DNA of 64,000 nt. It comes from Micromonospora lupini (GTDB lineage Bacteria > Actinomycetota > Actinomycetes > Mycobacteriales > Micromonosporaceae). The translations under genes and the position numbers were made by a program. Shown piece by piece: positions 55,863-62,949 of the stretch. The stretch's first letter is position 1, and the number at the start of each line of letters is the position of its first letter. The notes under the pieces are model-generated. The model was not told where the DNA came from and searched no databases. It was given only the letters and a program-made list of their open reading frames with translations. The DNA lies in the NCBI RefSeq assembly GCF_026342015.1, contig NZ_JAPENL010000002.1:1741001-1805000 (forward strand), given 5' to 3'.

Positions 55863-56548
55863 CGGTTCTGCTCCCCGCCGGAGAGGCTGCCGTTTCGCGG
55901 CGTGAACGCTGCCGCTGGCACAGGGACCAGCCCTGGCCGCCGTTGAACCGCAATCGTGGGAACCGGGCGCAGGGCCGACGGGCGAGACTGCTCATCGGAG
56001 GCAACCCCGGTGACTGTCGCCGTCTGGTCATGGTCGACGACATTCGCCGTCTGGTTCTCGTCGGCGTCGTCGACGGGTGGCCGGTCGTCGTTGGCCGGGT
56101 TGTAGCCGGGCGGGCTGTCGCCCCAGCCGTCCGCGTCTGCCTGCTCGTTGACGGGTGCCGTAGGTGTGGTGGTGGAGAAGATGAGTTTGGACAGGCCGAG
56201 GAACGCCAGCGCGGGTACGGCGGACAGGAGCGCTCCGGACACGCCCGGTTTGGCCACGGCGAGTTGCGCTGACAGGGAAAGTGCGACGGCGCAGATGAGC
56301 AGGAACATCGGGTAGCTGATCGGGCCTCCGGTGCGGCGGCGTCGCCGGACGGTGAGGAGCGCGGCCAGGGGTAGGAGTTCGGATATCGCGGCGTTGGCCC
56401 AGCCGAACCAGTCCCCGGTACCGGTTGGGGAGTTGTTCATGGTCCAGTCGTGTACGTGGGTGAACGACGCCGCGCCGGCCAGCCCGCCGACGGTCAGGAC
56501 GATGAGCACCAGGACCACGCCCTCCACCCGTTCGGTGGTCGTCTTCAC
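55859..56548 (-). CDS. DUF2637-like membrane protein (Spd-type)
   Basis: 229-aa protein with four predicted helices in its N-terminal half: VEGVVLVLIVLTVGGLAGAA, then NAAISELLPLAALLTV, YPMFLLICAVALSLSAQLAV and GALLSAVPALAFLGLSKL. The C-terminal half is polar and disordered (DENQTANVVDHDQTATV). Proteins of this kind, between rep and tra genes of AICEs and Streptomyces plasmids, are linked to intramycelial plasmid spread. GTG start overlaps the tra gene stop. Confidence 0.7.
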   Translation of the reverse strand: MKTTTERVEGVVLVLIVLTVGGLAGAASFTHVHDWTMNNSPTGTGDWFGWANAAISELLPLAALLTVRRRRRTGGPISYPMFLLICAVALSLSAQLAVAKPGVSGALLSAVPALAFLGLSKLIFSTTTPTAPVNEQADADGWGDSPPGYNPANDDRPPVDDADENQTANVVDHDQTATVTGVASDEQSRPSALRPVPTIAVQRRPGLVPVPAAAFTPRNGSLSGGEQNR

Positions 56549-57975
56549 CGGGTGACCTCCTGTTCGTCGTCGGTGTCGCAGAGCCGGCGGTAGTCGCGGC
56601 CCAGTGCGCGGATGTCGTCATCGGTGAGGTAGGCGAAGCGCACGCGGACGGGTTCGCGGACGCCGTCGAGGACCACGAACCCCACCCCGGGCGACGATTC
56701 GGGGATGCGGTCACACAACGCGCCCCGGTCCCGGGCGGCGTCGCCGAGGACCATGTCCACCTGCTCCGGCTCGGTCAGCCGCAGCCCGATCCGGGTCGGG
56801 AACAGGTCCCGGAACGGCAACACGTCCTTACGCGGGTCCTGCAACGCCGCCACCACATGCACCCCGACCGCGCGGCCCTGCGACAGCAGCAGACCGAGGG
56901 ATTCCTTGATCCGGTCGCGGACCTTCCGATCGGTGATGTACGCCGTCAGCGCCGCCAGCTCGTCGACCACCAGGACCAGCAATGGCTCCTCCACGGTCGG
57001 CACATGCTGGCGAGTCACTCCACGCAGCCGGGCCGCCCGCAGCCGCATCCGTTTCACGGCCTCTTCGAGGACGCCGGCCATACCGTCGGGGTCGTCGTAG
57101 GAGAACCGCGCGAACAGCGGCACCCCCGCCGCCAACTCCATGCCACCCTTAGGGTCGAACGCCCACACCTCCACCAAACCGGAGCGGATGCCGCCGGACA
57201 GGGAGCGGATCAGGGACCACAGCACCGACCCCTTCCCGGCACCGGTCGCTCCCGCAATGAGCACGTGCGAACCGGTCAGCCGCAACCGGTACGCCTGCCC
57301 GTCCTCCCGGACTCCGAGCGGCAGCCCATCCAGGTACGGAACATCGCCTACCGGTAGCGGCGCCACGATGCCGGCAAGCGGGTCGCGGCGCATCAAGCGG
57401 ACCACCACTCGATCCGGCCGGTCCGTCGAGCGAGCCTGACCGGTGGGCAGGCGAAATGCGTAGGCGAGGCGTTCCGCGGCTTGGCCCCAGTCGTCGGGAA
57501 TCTGGCCCGGCAGCATCCGCACGGTCAGCTCATCGCCCCACCGATCGCAGCGCACCCGCAGCAGGCGGGGCACGTACCGGTCACCGCCGAACACGGTCGC
57601 CAAACCACAGGTAGCCATGACCGACGCCCACCGGGGCCGGTAGACCACCAGGGCGCGGACTCGGGCAACGAGCGGATACCAGCCGAATCGCAGCCACGAC
57701 GACGGGTGCCACCGCCACCAGACCACGCAGCCGATGGCAATCGTCGCGAGCGCGCCGGCCAGGACGAGGCCGCCGAACTCGACCCGCAGCCACAGCGCGA
57801 GGCCCGCTGGCGCGGTGATCCACCAGTAGCGGGCCGCCAGCACGGTGAAGCGGATCAGACCCCGGCCCAGCCACCAGAAGACCAGCAGCCAGCCCGGAAC
57901 CCGCCATGCGGGAAGACGCACGTTCATCGGCGCGACGGGGATCTTGTCCCCCGGAATGATGTTGATCAGAGGCAC
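56545..57975 (-). CDS. traSA: FtsK/SpoIIIE-type DNA translocase (TraSA-like)
   Basis: Conjugation ATPase of 476 aa that moves double-stranded element DNA between mycelial cells. Two N-terminal transmembrane helices (YWWITAPAGLALWL and LVLAGALATIAIGCVVWW) precede the motor domain. Walker A is IAGATGAGKGSVLWSL near residue 238 and Walker B LLVLVVDELAAL; arginine-rich sensor segments follow (DVLPFRDLFPTRIGLRL). The start VPLINIIPG overlaps the stop of a small zinc-ribbon frame by 10 nt. A winged-helix clt-recognition domain is not obvious at the short C-terminus. Confidence 0.85.
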   Translation of the reverse strand: MPLINIIPGDKIPVAPMNVRLPAWRVPGWLLVFWWLGRGLIRFTVLAARYWWITAPAGLALWLRVEFGGLVLAGALATIAIGCVVWWRWHPSSWLRFGWYPLVARVRALVVYRPRWASVMATCGLATVFGGDRYVPRLLRVRCDRWGDELTVRMLPGQIPDDWGQAAERLAYAFRLPTGQARSTDRPDRVVVRLMRRDPLAGIVAPLPVGDVPYLDGLPLGVREDGQAYRLRLTGSHVLIAGATGAGKGSVLWSLIRSLSGGIRSGLVEVWAFDPKGGMELAAGVPLFARFSYDDPDGMAGVLEEAVKRMRLRAARLRGVTRQHVPTVEEPLLVLVVDELAALTAYITDRKVRDRIKESLGLLLSQGRAVGVHVVAALQDPRKDVLPFRDLFPTRIGLRLTEPEQVDMVLGDAARDRGALCDRIPESSPGVGFVVLDGVREPVRVRFAYLTDDDIRALGRDYRRLCDTDDEQEVTR

Positions 57976-58103
57976 AGGTCACCGCCCTGACCACGACGGC
58001 CACGGCCCAGCGTCGAGACGCAGGACCGGCAGGACATGCGGCGCAGGTCGAACCGGCGCGGCTTCACCCACTCCAAGCAGCGGGGGCAACGGATCGTCGA
58101 GAC
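57966..58103 (-). CDS. small zinc-ribbon protein or remnant
   Basis: A 45-codon frame reading VSTIRCPRCLEWVKPRRF, then LRRMSCRSCVSTLGRG, with two CxxC pairs that would bind zinc. Its stop overlaps the tra start by 10 nt, which suggests a real gene of the tra operon. No ATG/GTG start is present: the codon at the expected start is GTC, and an in-frame TGA lies 21 codons upstream of the CxxC. The 5' end may have been lost in the rearrangement that left the GNAT fragment next to it, or a rarer start is used. Confidence 0.45.
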   Translation of the reverse strand, partial: VSTIRCPRCLEWVKPRRFDLRRMSCRSCVSTLGRGRRGQGGDLCL

Positions 58104-58142
58104 CGAGCCGAGAGCTGGCGGCAGCCGCAGCGCTCAAACCGG

Positions 58143-58460
58143 ATGATCGGCTTCGCCCGCCTCGGACTCACCGGACACCAGGCCGCTAAGCTCGGCTACG
58201 CCATCGGTGCGGAACACTGGGGCCACGGCTGCGCCACCGACGCAGCCCGAACCATCATCGACTTCGGCTTTCGAGAGCTGAAGCTTCACCGCATCACCGC
58301 AGCTATCGGCCCCGACAACGCTTCCTCCATCGCTGTCGCAAAGCGGCTCGGGATGCAGTACGAAGGCCGGCTACGCGACCACGTCTTCACCAATGGCGCC
58401 TGGCGCGACTCCCAGCTCTACTCGGTCCTTGCCTCGGAGTGGAACGACGCCGCCGGCTGA
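58143..58460 (+). pseudogene. C-terminal fragment of GNAT acetyltransferase (RimJ/RimL type)
   Basis: 105 residues that match the second half of a ribosomal-protein-type N-acetyltransferase: LGYAIGAEHWGHGCATDAA (acetyl-CoA loop), then LHRITAAIGPDNASSIAVA and KRLGMQYEGRLRD, ending at a normal stop. Full proteins are about 170-190 aa; the N-terminal half is absent upstream. A truncated gene is the best explanation. It lies at the boundary between the AICE core and its cargo. Confidence 0.7.
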
Positions 58461-58523
58461 TCGTCATCTTCGCTCAGCACTCGGGCGAGCACTTCCGATC
58501 ATGGCACCGGTACGATCGCCCCC

Positions 58524-58883
58524 ATGCGCGACGCCGACACGCCGCCGCAGGATCCCGCTGACCGCCCTTACGCCCGCACCGAACTCACACCTCGCCAACG
58601 AGCAGCCGTCATCCGAGCCGCCGCACACGAGGTGCGCAAGCGTGTGCAAGAGTGGCACAGCTCGCCTGGCTGGCAAGACATACCGACGAACGCTCACCGG
58701 TATGAGGCGACCGTGGTCGCAGTGGCGGCGCTTGACGCACTGCCCGAGCCGGCAACTGACCAGGAACTCTCCGGGCTGGTCGATGCCGTCCGACCCCTAT
58801 TTGCTGAGTGGCGACCGAGCCGGCCTGGCCCTGAACAGCAGATCTTTGTCGCGGTCGAACGACTCCACATAGCGTGCGGTTAG
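58524..58883 (+). CDS. hypothetical protein, 119 aa
   Basis: Helical soluble protein beginning MRDADTPPQDPADRPYARTE and containing LTPRQRAAVIRAAAHEVRKRV and a Trp-rich middle (WHSSPGWQDIP). No domain is recognised. TACGAT lies 7 nt before the ATG and could be a -10 element of a leaderless transcript. Codon use is consistent with a real gene, and it is the only intact plus-strand gene in the element. Confidence 0.5.
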   Translation: MRDADTPPQDPADRPYARTELTPRQRAAVIRAAAHEVRKRVQEWHSSPGWQDIPTNAHRYEATVVAVAALDALPEPATDQELSGLVDAVRPLFAEWRPSRPGPEQQIFVAVERLHIACG

Positions 58884-59407
58884 CACTGTCCAGCACTGAC
58901 TGCGCCGAGTTTCTGTACGTCTTCAAGGCGCCTCTCCATGGGCGCATGTGCCGCCGCCTGGGGCACGCCATCCGCTGCCGCTGTTGCTCCGACTCCGCCT
59001 AAGCAACACGCCCGGCAACTGGCGTGGAGGCGGAAGCCCAAGGCCGCCGCAGAACGACAGGGGCAGCGATTAGTGGGTGATGCCGGCAACCGGCCGGGGG
59101 CCGCGTGGCCATAAGCCCGCGCGGCGCCAGGGAGGGCACGCGGGCTGGTGGCGGTCGCGGGGTTGCGGCTACTGCGCTTCGGGCGGGGCGCGCTCCGGCT
59201 CAAGGATCACCGGAGCATTCGTCGGCGGGTCCCAGTCTGTGGAAGGGTGCGGTAGCCATCCCGCCTGCCATCGACTCGAGCAAGCCGAGCAAACCACCGC
59301 CCAACGCAAGCGTCCGGCCTGCGTGAGGTCCGCTCGACGTGGGGGCCGAGCGTGGCGGGCCGGGCGGTGGCCCGCCAGAGGGCGGGTCGACGGCACACGG
59401 GAGGACG
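58884..59407. other. 524-bp stretch without convincing gene
   Basis: No long credible frame. A minus-strand frame at about 59169-59396 contains CSACSSRWQAGWLP and might be the remnant of a small zinc-ribbon protein, but no start signal supports it. An 8-bp stem (AGCCCGCG and complement) near 59115-59150 is visible. Confidence 0.4.
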
Positions 59408-60652
59408 TCAGCTCGAGGTGGCGTCGCGAAGCAGCATCTCCTGGACATGCACCTTTTCATTTGGATCTGAGGGATCCTCTTGCTCGTCGACGGGAGACGC
59501 GGAACGCCATGCCGCGTCTGCAGACGAGAGAGGTGTCGGATGCCCCACGGCCAGGACCGGTGCCAGCGCGAACCGCAACGCTTCCTCACGTCGTACTCGA
59601 TTAAGCCGGTCACTGGCGGCACGTTCCACCGCCCGTAGATACCGGACCGCCTCCGTCCCAAGCTCATCCGACACTAACGGATCGATCGACCGTCCTTCCG
59701 CTTCCTCTCGCTTGATGTCATTGACCAAGTCGGAGAACTTCTTTAGAGCAACAATGAGGGCGCCGTGGGCGGAATTGTTCAAGGGCAGCAATTCGGCCTG
59801 CTTTGCGAGCAAGACAAATAGGGAATAGAAGTCGGACTTATTGCGGAAGCGCGTCCGTCGCAGCGGTCCAGCCACGCTGCTCAGTTCCAGGAAAACGCGA
59901 CCGAAGCGTCGCTCCAATTCTTCCAGTGTTCCTTGCGGCGTACCTTGTTTCTCAAAGGTAAGGAAGAGTTCATCCAGCCCATCCTTCTTGTTTGGATAGG
60001 CTCGAGACGTAACCGCGTAGGCGACCTCGGCGATGAATTCATCGTTGCGTCGTCGTAAGTAGTCTTTCGCAGAAAATACGCCTACCTCTGTAAGTACGTT
60101 CTGTGCCGCGGCGGCTTCAACAAGTTGAACAAAAGGTCCCGTGAAGGCTGCATGTCGCAACTCTTGCGCTTCTAGGGGCTCCACAGTCTTATTTAGCCGC
60201 CGGAACACTTCGCGAAGTACGGACTCCTCAAGGCTTGGCAGCTTTCTTACAATGAGCTCGAAGCTCCGGAAACGCCTTTTCAGATCATCCGTCAGTTCGC
60301 CGAACTTGCGGCCCCGCCATCGCGAGTCAAGATCGTCGTCGTTCGTGAGTCGCAGCTCATCATCGAGGAATCGGATGCAGGTAGTCAGTCGCTGCTGGCC
60401 GTCGACGATTACCGTCTTCTCGTCGCCATCCGCCGAAGTTTCTCTTTGGATGTAGATCTCGGGGACTGGCAGCCCGCGAAGGATTGAGTCCACAAGGAAA
60501 CTCTGTTGCTCTAGGTTCCAGACCAAATTCCTCTGAAACGGGGGCCGAAGGACAAGGTCTCCGTTGCTGAACGTCTTATGAAACGAGTTAACTGTAATAT
60601 TGGAGGGTGCGGAGGCGACCTGTTCAGCGAATTCAAGACTAGTTATTGTCAT
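59408..60652 (-). CDS. DUF262 (ParB/GmrSD-N-like) protein, candidate defence effector
   Basis: 414-aa protein with an N-terminal DUF262 domain. It has PPFQRNLVWNLEQQSFLVDS, GLPVPEIYIQRE and the signature IVDGQQRLTTCIRFL near residue 85 (DGQQR is the conserved nucleotide-binding/hydrolysis motif), then VLREVFRRLNKTVEPLEAQE. The C-terminal half (about 200-414) is helical and has no DUF1524 His-Asn nuclease motif that I can see. The start is 1 nt after the stop of the nucleotidyltransferase-like gene, so they are an operon. DUF262 domains occur in GmrSD, SspE and BrxU anti-phage enzymes. Confidence 0.8.
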   Translation of the reverse strand: MTITSLEFAEQVASAPSNITVNSFHKTFSNGDLVLRPPFQRNLVWNLEQQSFLVDSILRGLPVPEIYIQRETSADGDEKTVIVDGQQRLTTCIRFLDDELRLTNDDDLDSRWRGRKFGELTDDLKRRFRSFELIVRKLPSLEESVLREVFRRLNKTVEPLEAQELRHAAFTGPFVQLVEAAAAQNVLTEVGVFSAKDYLRRRNDEFIAEVAYAVTSRAYPNKKDGLDELFLTFEKQGTPQGTLEELERRFGRVFLELSSVAGPLRRTRFRNKSDFYSLFVLLAKQAELLPLNNSAHGALIVALKKFSDLVNDIKREEAEGRSIDPLVSDELGTEAVRYLRAVERAASDRLNRVRREEALRFALAPVLAVGHPTPLSSADAAWRSASPVDEQEDPSDPNEKVHVQEMLLRDATSS

Positions 60653-60653
60653 C

Positions 60654-61244
60654 TTATGCCACCAGCTTCCTGCACTTCGTTACCCCGTCGGCAATATAGT
60701 TTCTTAGGCTCCAGTAATCGCGATATATCCAAAACTCGACATCGATCTCCCGGTCAAGCAATCTGCAGATGTGTTCGGAGATACGCACGGAGGCAGCCAC
60801 CCAATCTGCGCCGAAGGAGAGTGCCGGAAGCAGCTTATTCGCCATGACCGCGCCATCAAAAAATCTTTTCTTTTGCCAATTGATGTGATCGCGCACGAGT
60901 TCGTCCATGGGCTGAGTTGATGGCTGCGCTGCTTTGCGCAGATCTCGCCAGGCGGCCTCGAAATGAACTTCGGAAATCAGCGCGATATCGAGATCTGACC
61001 CATCATTAAAACGTTTTAGGGCATTGTTCTCCACTTTGTGGGGATTAATCGAAAATCCCATGGCGCCCGAGCCTGTGCAGAATATGCCGTTGGGGTCGAT
61101 GTCGAGGCTGCTTGAAATAATCTTAACTGACGAGCGAAAACCAATTTGGTCGAAGGCAAATGGGTCAGCGCGTAGGAAGTGCTCATCGATCCAGTCATGG
61201 AGTGGGTCGCCGCGCAGGACCTCTTCCTGCGAGGGGTACGGCAT
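60654..61244 (-). CDS. nucleotidyltransferase-fold protein, partner of DUF262
   Basis: 196-aa protein with a polymerase-beta-like nucleotidyltransferase core: GSGAMGFSINPHK near residue 56 (GS motif) and FNDGSDLDIALIS near residue 83 (DxD metal ligands). The C-terminal third (DRIEVEFWIYRDYWSLRNY-like; seen as EIDVEFWIYRDYWSLRNYI) could supply the third acidic residue. Start: ATG at 61244 with TTGGAGG 9 nt upstream; TTG five codons earlier is an alternative. GC is clearly below that of neighbouring genes, suggesting recent transfer. It may make a nucleotide signal or modify RNA or protein. Confidence 0.72.
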   Translation of the reverse strand: MPYPSQEEVLRGDPLHDWIDEHFLRADPFAFDQIGFRSSVKIISSSLDIDPNGIFCTGSGAMGFSINPHKVENNALKRFNDGSDLDIALISEVHFEAAWRDLRKAAQPSTQPMDELVRDHINWQKKRFFDGAVMANKLLPALSFGADWVAASVRISEHICRLLDREIDVEFWIYRDYWSLRNYIADGVTKCRKLVA

Positions 61245-61682
61245 GGCAGCAGCCTCCAATGGATTACGTATGGACCGCGATAAGCCTAGCCGTCTCGATC
61301 AAGCCGAGGCAGCAAGCAGTCGGGCGACCAATGCTGACCGCGTCACCGAAAGGTTCGGCTCGGGGACGGCCTCGCCTTAGCCAAGCACCGATTGGGATGG
61401 GATGACAGCCTGCATCCGGCTCGCCTTGACGAGGGTCAAGCCCGGGCCGCCCGCGAGATGACTGTCGACAGTAACGCCGGCAGCAACCGCGCCGGAAGCC
61501 AGCACGCTGACGAGTGCAGGCCGGGACCAAGCTCCGAGCGCGCAGCCGGTCTCCGGACAAGCACGGACGCGTCGCACAGTGCTTGTAAGCGAGGCGCCGA
61601 TCCCGCAGCCGAGGGCGGGCGGCGAGGGTCGTTGCACCCTGTGATCAAACCTCATTGCCGAAATGCTCTCTTTAGGATCAAG

Positions 61683-61703
61683 GCGGCCCGCCAAGCGGGC
61701 CGC
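61683..61703. terminator. 8-bp hairpin in structured region
   Basis: GCGGCCCG-ccaag-CGGGCCGC. A strong stem with a 5-nt loop, lying between the nucleotidyltransferase gene and the restriction gene; probably a terminator. Confidence 0.45.
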
Positions 61704-61867
61704 GCCGGCCCGGCTCCGGCCTGCTGGCGGCCTCCGGCCGGCATCGGCCGAGCCGGCCGGCCAGGGTCAGGGACGACACGATCAGAAGACCTCGGGGCTC
61801 CGCCCCGAACCCCGACCCTCCTCAGAGATGCCGCCGCAGATCACCTCGCCGGGCACCACAAGGGCTA

Positions 61868-61941
61868 CCAGCCTGCCCGGACGGGGACAAGGTCGTTCGG
61901 CTGGTGAGGCGCTCCACCTTGTCCCCGTCCGGGCAGGCTGG
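61868..61941. repeat. perfect 26-bp inverted repeat
   Basis: The 26-bp arm starting CCAGCCTGCCCGGACGGGG at 61868-61893 recurs as its exact complement at 61916-61941, with a 22-nt spacer. The arm is much longer than a usual terminator stem. It sits 60 nt downstream of the restriction gene stop (62002, minus strand), so it could terminate that operon, or it could be a recombination or replication signal. Confidence 0.7.
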
Positions 61942-62001
61942 ACGGTCTACGACTGCCCGACGAGGAGATCCGCTTTACAAGCAGGCGTAGCTCTTGAACA
62001 T

Positions 62002-62949
62002 CTACCCTCTCGCCTTAGGGATCTTCGGCGCAATCACATAGCCGGTCCGTGTCAGTTGTGCGAGCGCACGGACGTGGCGCGCTTTGTCTTCAGCGCGCCA
62101 GTTTTCCGGCGTTTGCAGGGTGAGCCGGGCTAGGAACTCCCAGTCGACAACGTGATCTTCACTCCGGTCAGCGATGTAGTCACGGACTAGTAACTGAAGG
62201 GCTAGTAGGTGTCCTGTGGCATCGTTCTTGATCATTTGGCCCGCCACCGCAGCCATCGCCAGAGCCAGGTCAACCGCCTGGACCTCGTCCAGGCGGAAAA
62301 TCTCACCCCAAAACTCCGCAGAAGACGGTCGTTTCACCCCGTCTTCGTAGGTGCTAGAGGTTTTGCCAGCCAGTACTGCCCAGTTAGCGTGTACCGCCCC
62401 CGTGCTTCGTCCTTGCCGCAGCAGCTTCTCGGCTTGCCGTGAGTTCCGCTTAAGCGCCTTCACGATGTCGCTGTTTCGTGTTACCATCCCGCTTTTGAGG
62501 ACATATAGGTGGTGGTCCCCGGTAAGAGGATCGAACCTTTGGAGGTCAATACCCTCCGCAGCCGATTTTTGGGCATCAGGGCTTCCGTCGCTGGCCAAAG
62601 CTTCCAGCGCCCAACCACCAGCAGTGACGTAGTTCCGGCTGTCGTAGTCCTCCACCAGCCGTTGCGCAGCCTCCGAGGTAGTCAGCCCGTCTAGCTGGAT
62701 CCTCCGGATGAACGGGTTGATTCGCTTGATGATGAGGTTCCTGTAGTCGGGTACGGCGTTGCGGATCACGCGCACATACCAGTAGTGGAAAGCCTCAGCG
62801 AACCCTCTTACCCCGGCGACAACATGAGCGTCATCGGGGCCAACGCCTGCAGGAACGCCCGCAAGCTCTCGTACAGCAGCGACAATGTCAGCCGATTGGA
62901 GCGGTATCGTCGGCCTTTGCTCTTGCGTCAACAGGCGTCTCCACGTCAT
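62002..62949 (-). CDS. probable type II restriction endonuclease
   Basis: 315-aa protein encoded directly downstream of a cytosine methyltransferase and overlapping it by about 62 nt. The helical N-terminal half contains VRGFAEAFHYWYVRVIRNAV. The central NYVTAGGWALEALASDG and AEGIDLQRFDPLTGDHHLYVLKSG patterns suggest a PD-(D/E)xK-like core (Glu, Asp, and a later Lys). It resembles, from memory, PmeII-type restriction enzymes; specificity is unknown. ATG at 62949 (MTWRRLLTQEQ) was chosen; upstream codons fall fully within the methyltransferase gene. Confidence 0.62.
   Translation of the reverse strand: MTWRRLLTQEQRPTIPLQSADIVAAVRELAGVPAGVGPDDAHVVAGVRGFAEAFHYWYVRVIRNAVPDYRNLIIKRINPFIRRIQLDGLTTSEAAQRLVEDYDSRNYVTAGGWALEALASDGSPDAQKSAAEGIDLQRFDPLTGDHHLYVLKSGMVTRNSDIVKALKRNSRQAEKLLRQGRSTGAVHANWAVLAGKTSSTYEDGVKRPSSAEFWGEIFRLDEVQAVDLALAMAAVAGQMIKNDATGHLLALQLLVRDYIADRSEDHVVDWEFLARLTLQTPENWRAEDKARHVRALAQLTRTGYVIAPKIPKARG

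Larger units (their letters stand above)
61245..62001. other. 757-bp structured intergenic region
   Basis: No supported gene. The segment from 61680 to 61945 is dense in inverted repeats, two of which are listed separately; another is CGGGG-ctccg-CCCCG near 61790. Such regions in AICEs and plasmids may hold transcription terminators, a single-strand origin or a transfer locus. Confidence 0.45.

Noticed and set aside
59105-59604. Plus-strand frames overlapping the end of the DUF262 gene
   Set aside because: Arg/Gly/Ala-rich products without start signals; the minus-strand DUF262 frame has clear family motifs.
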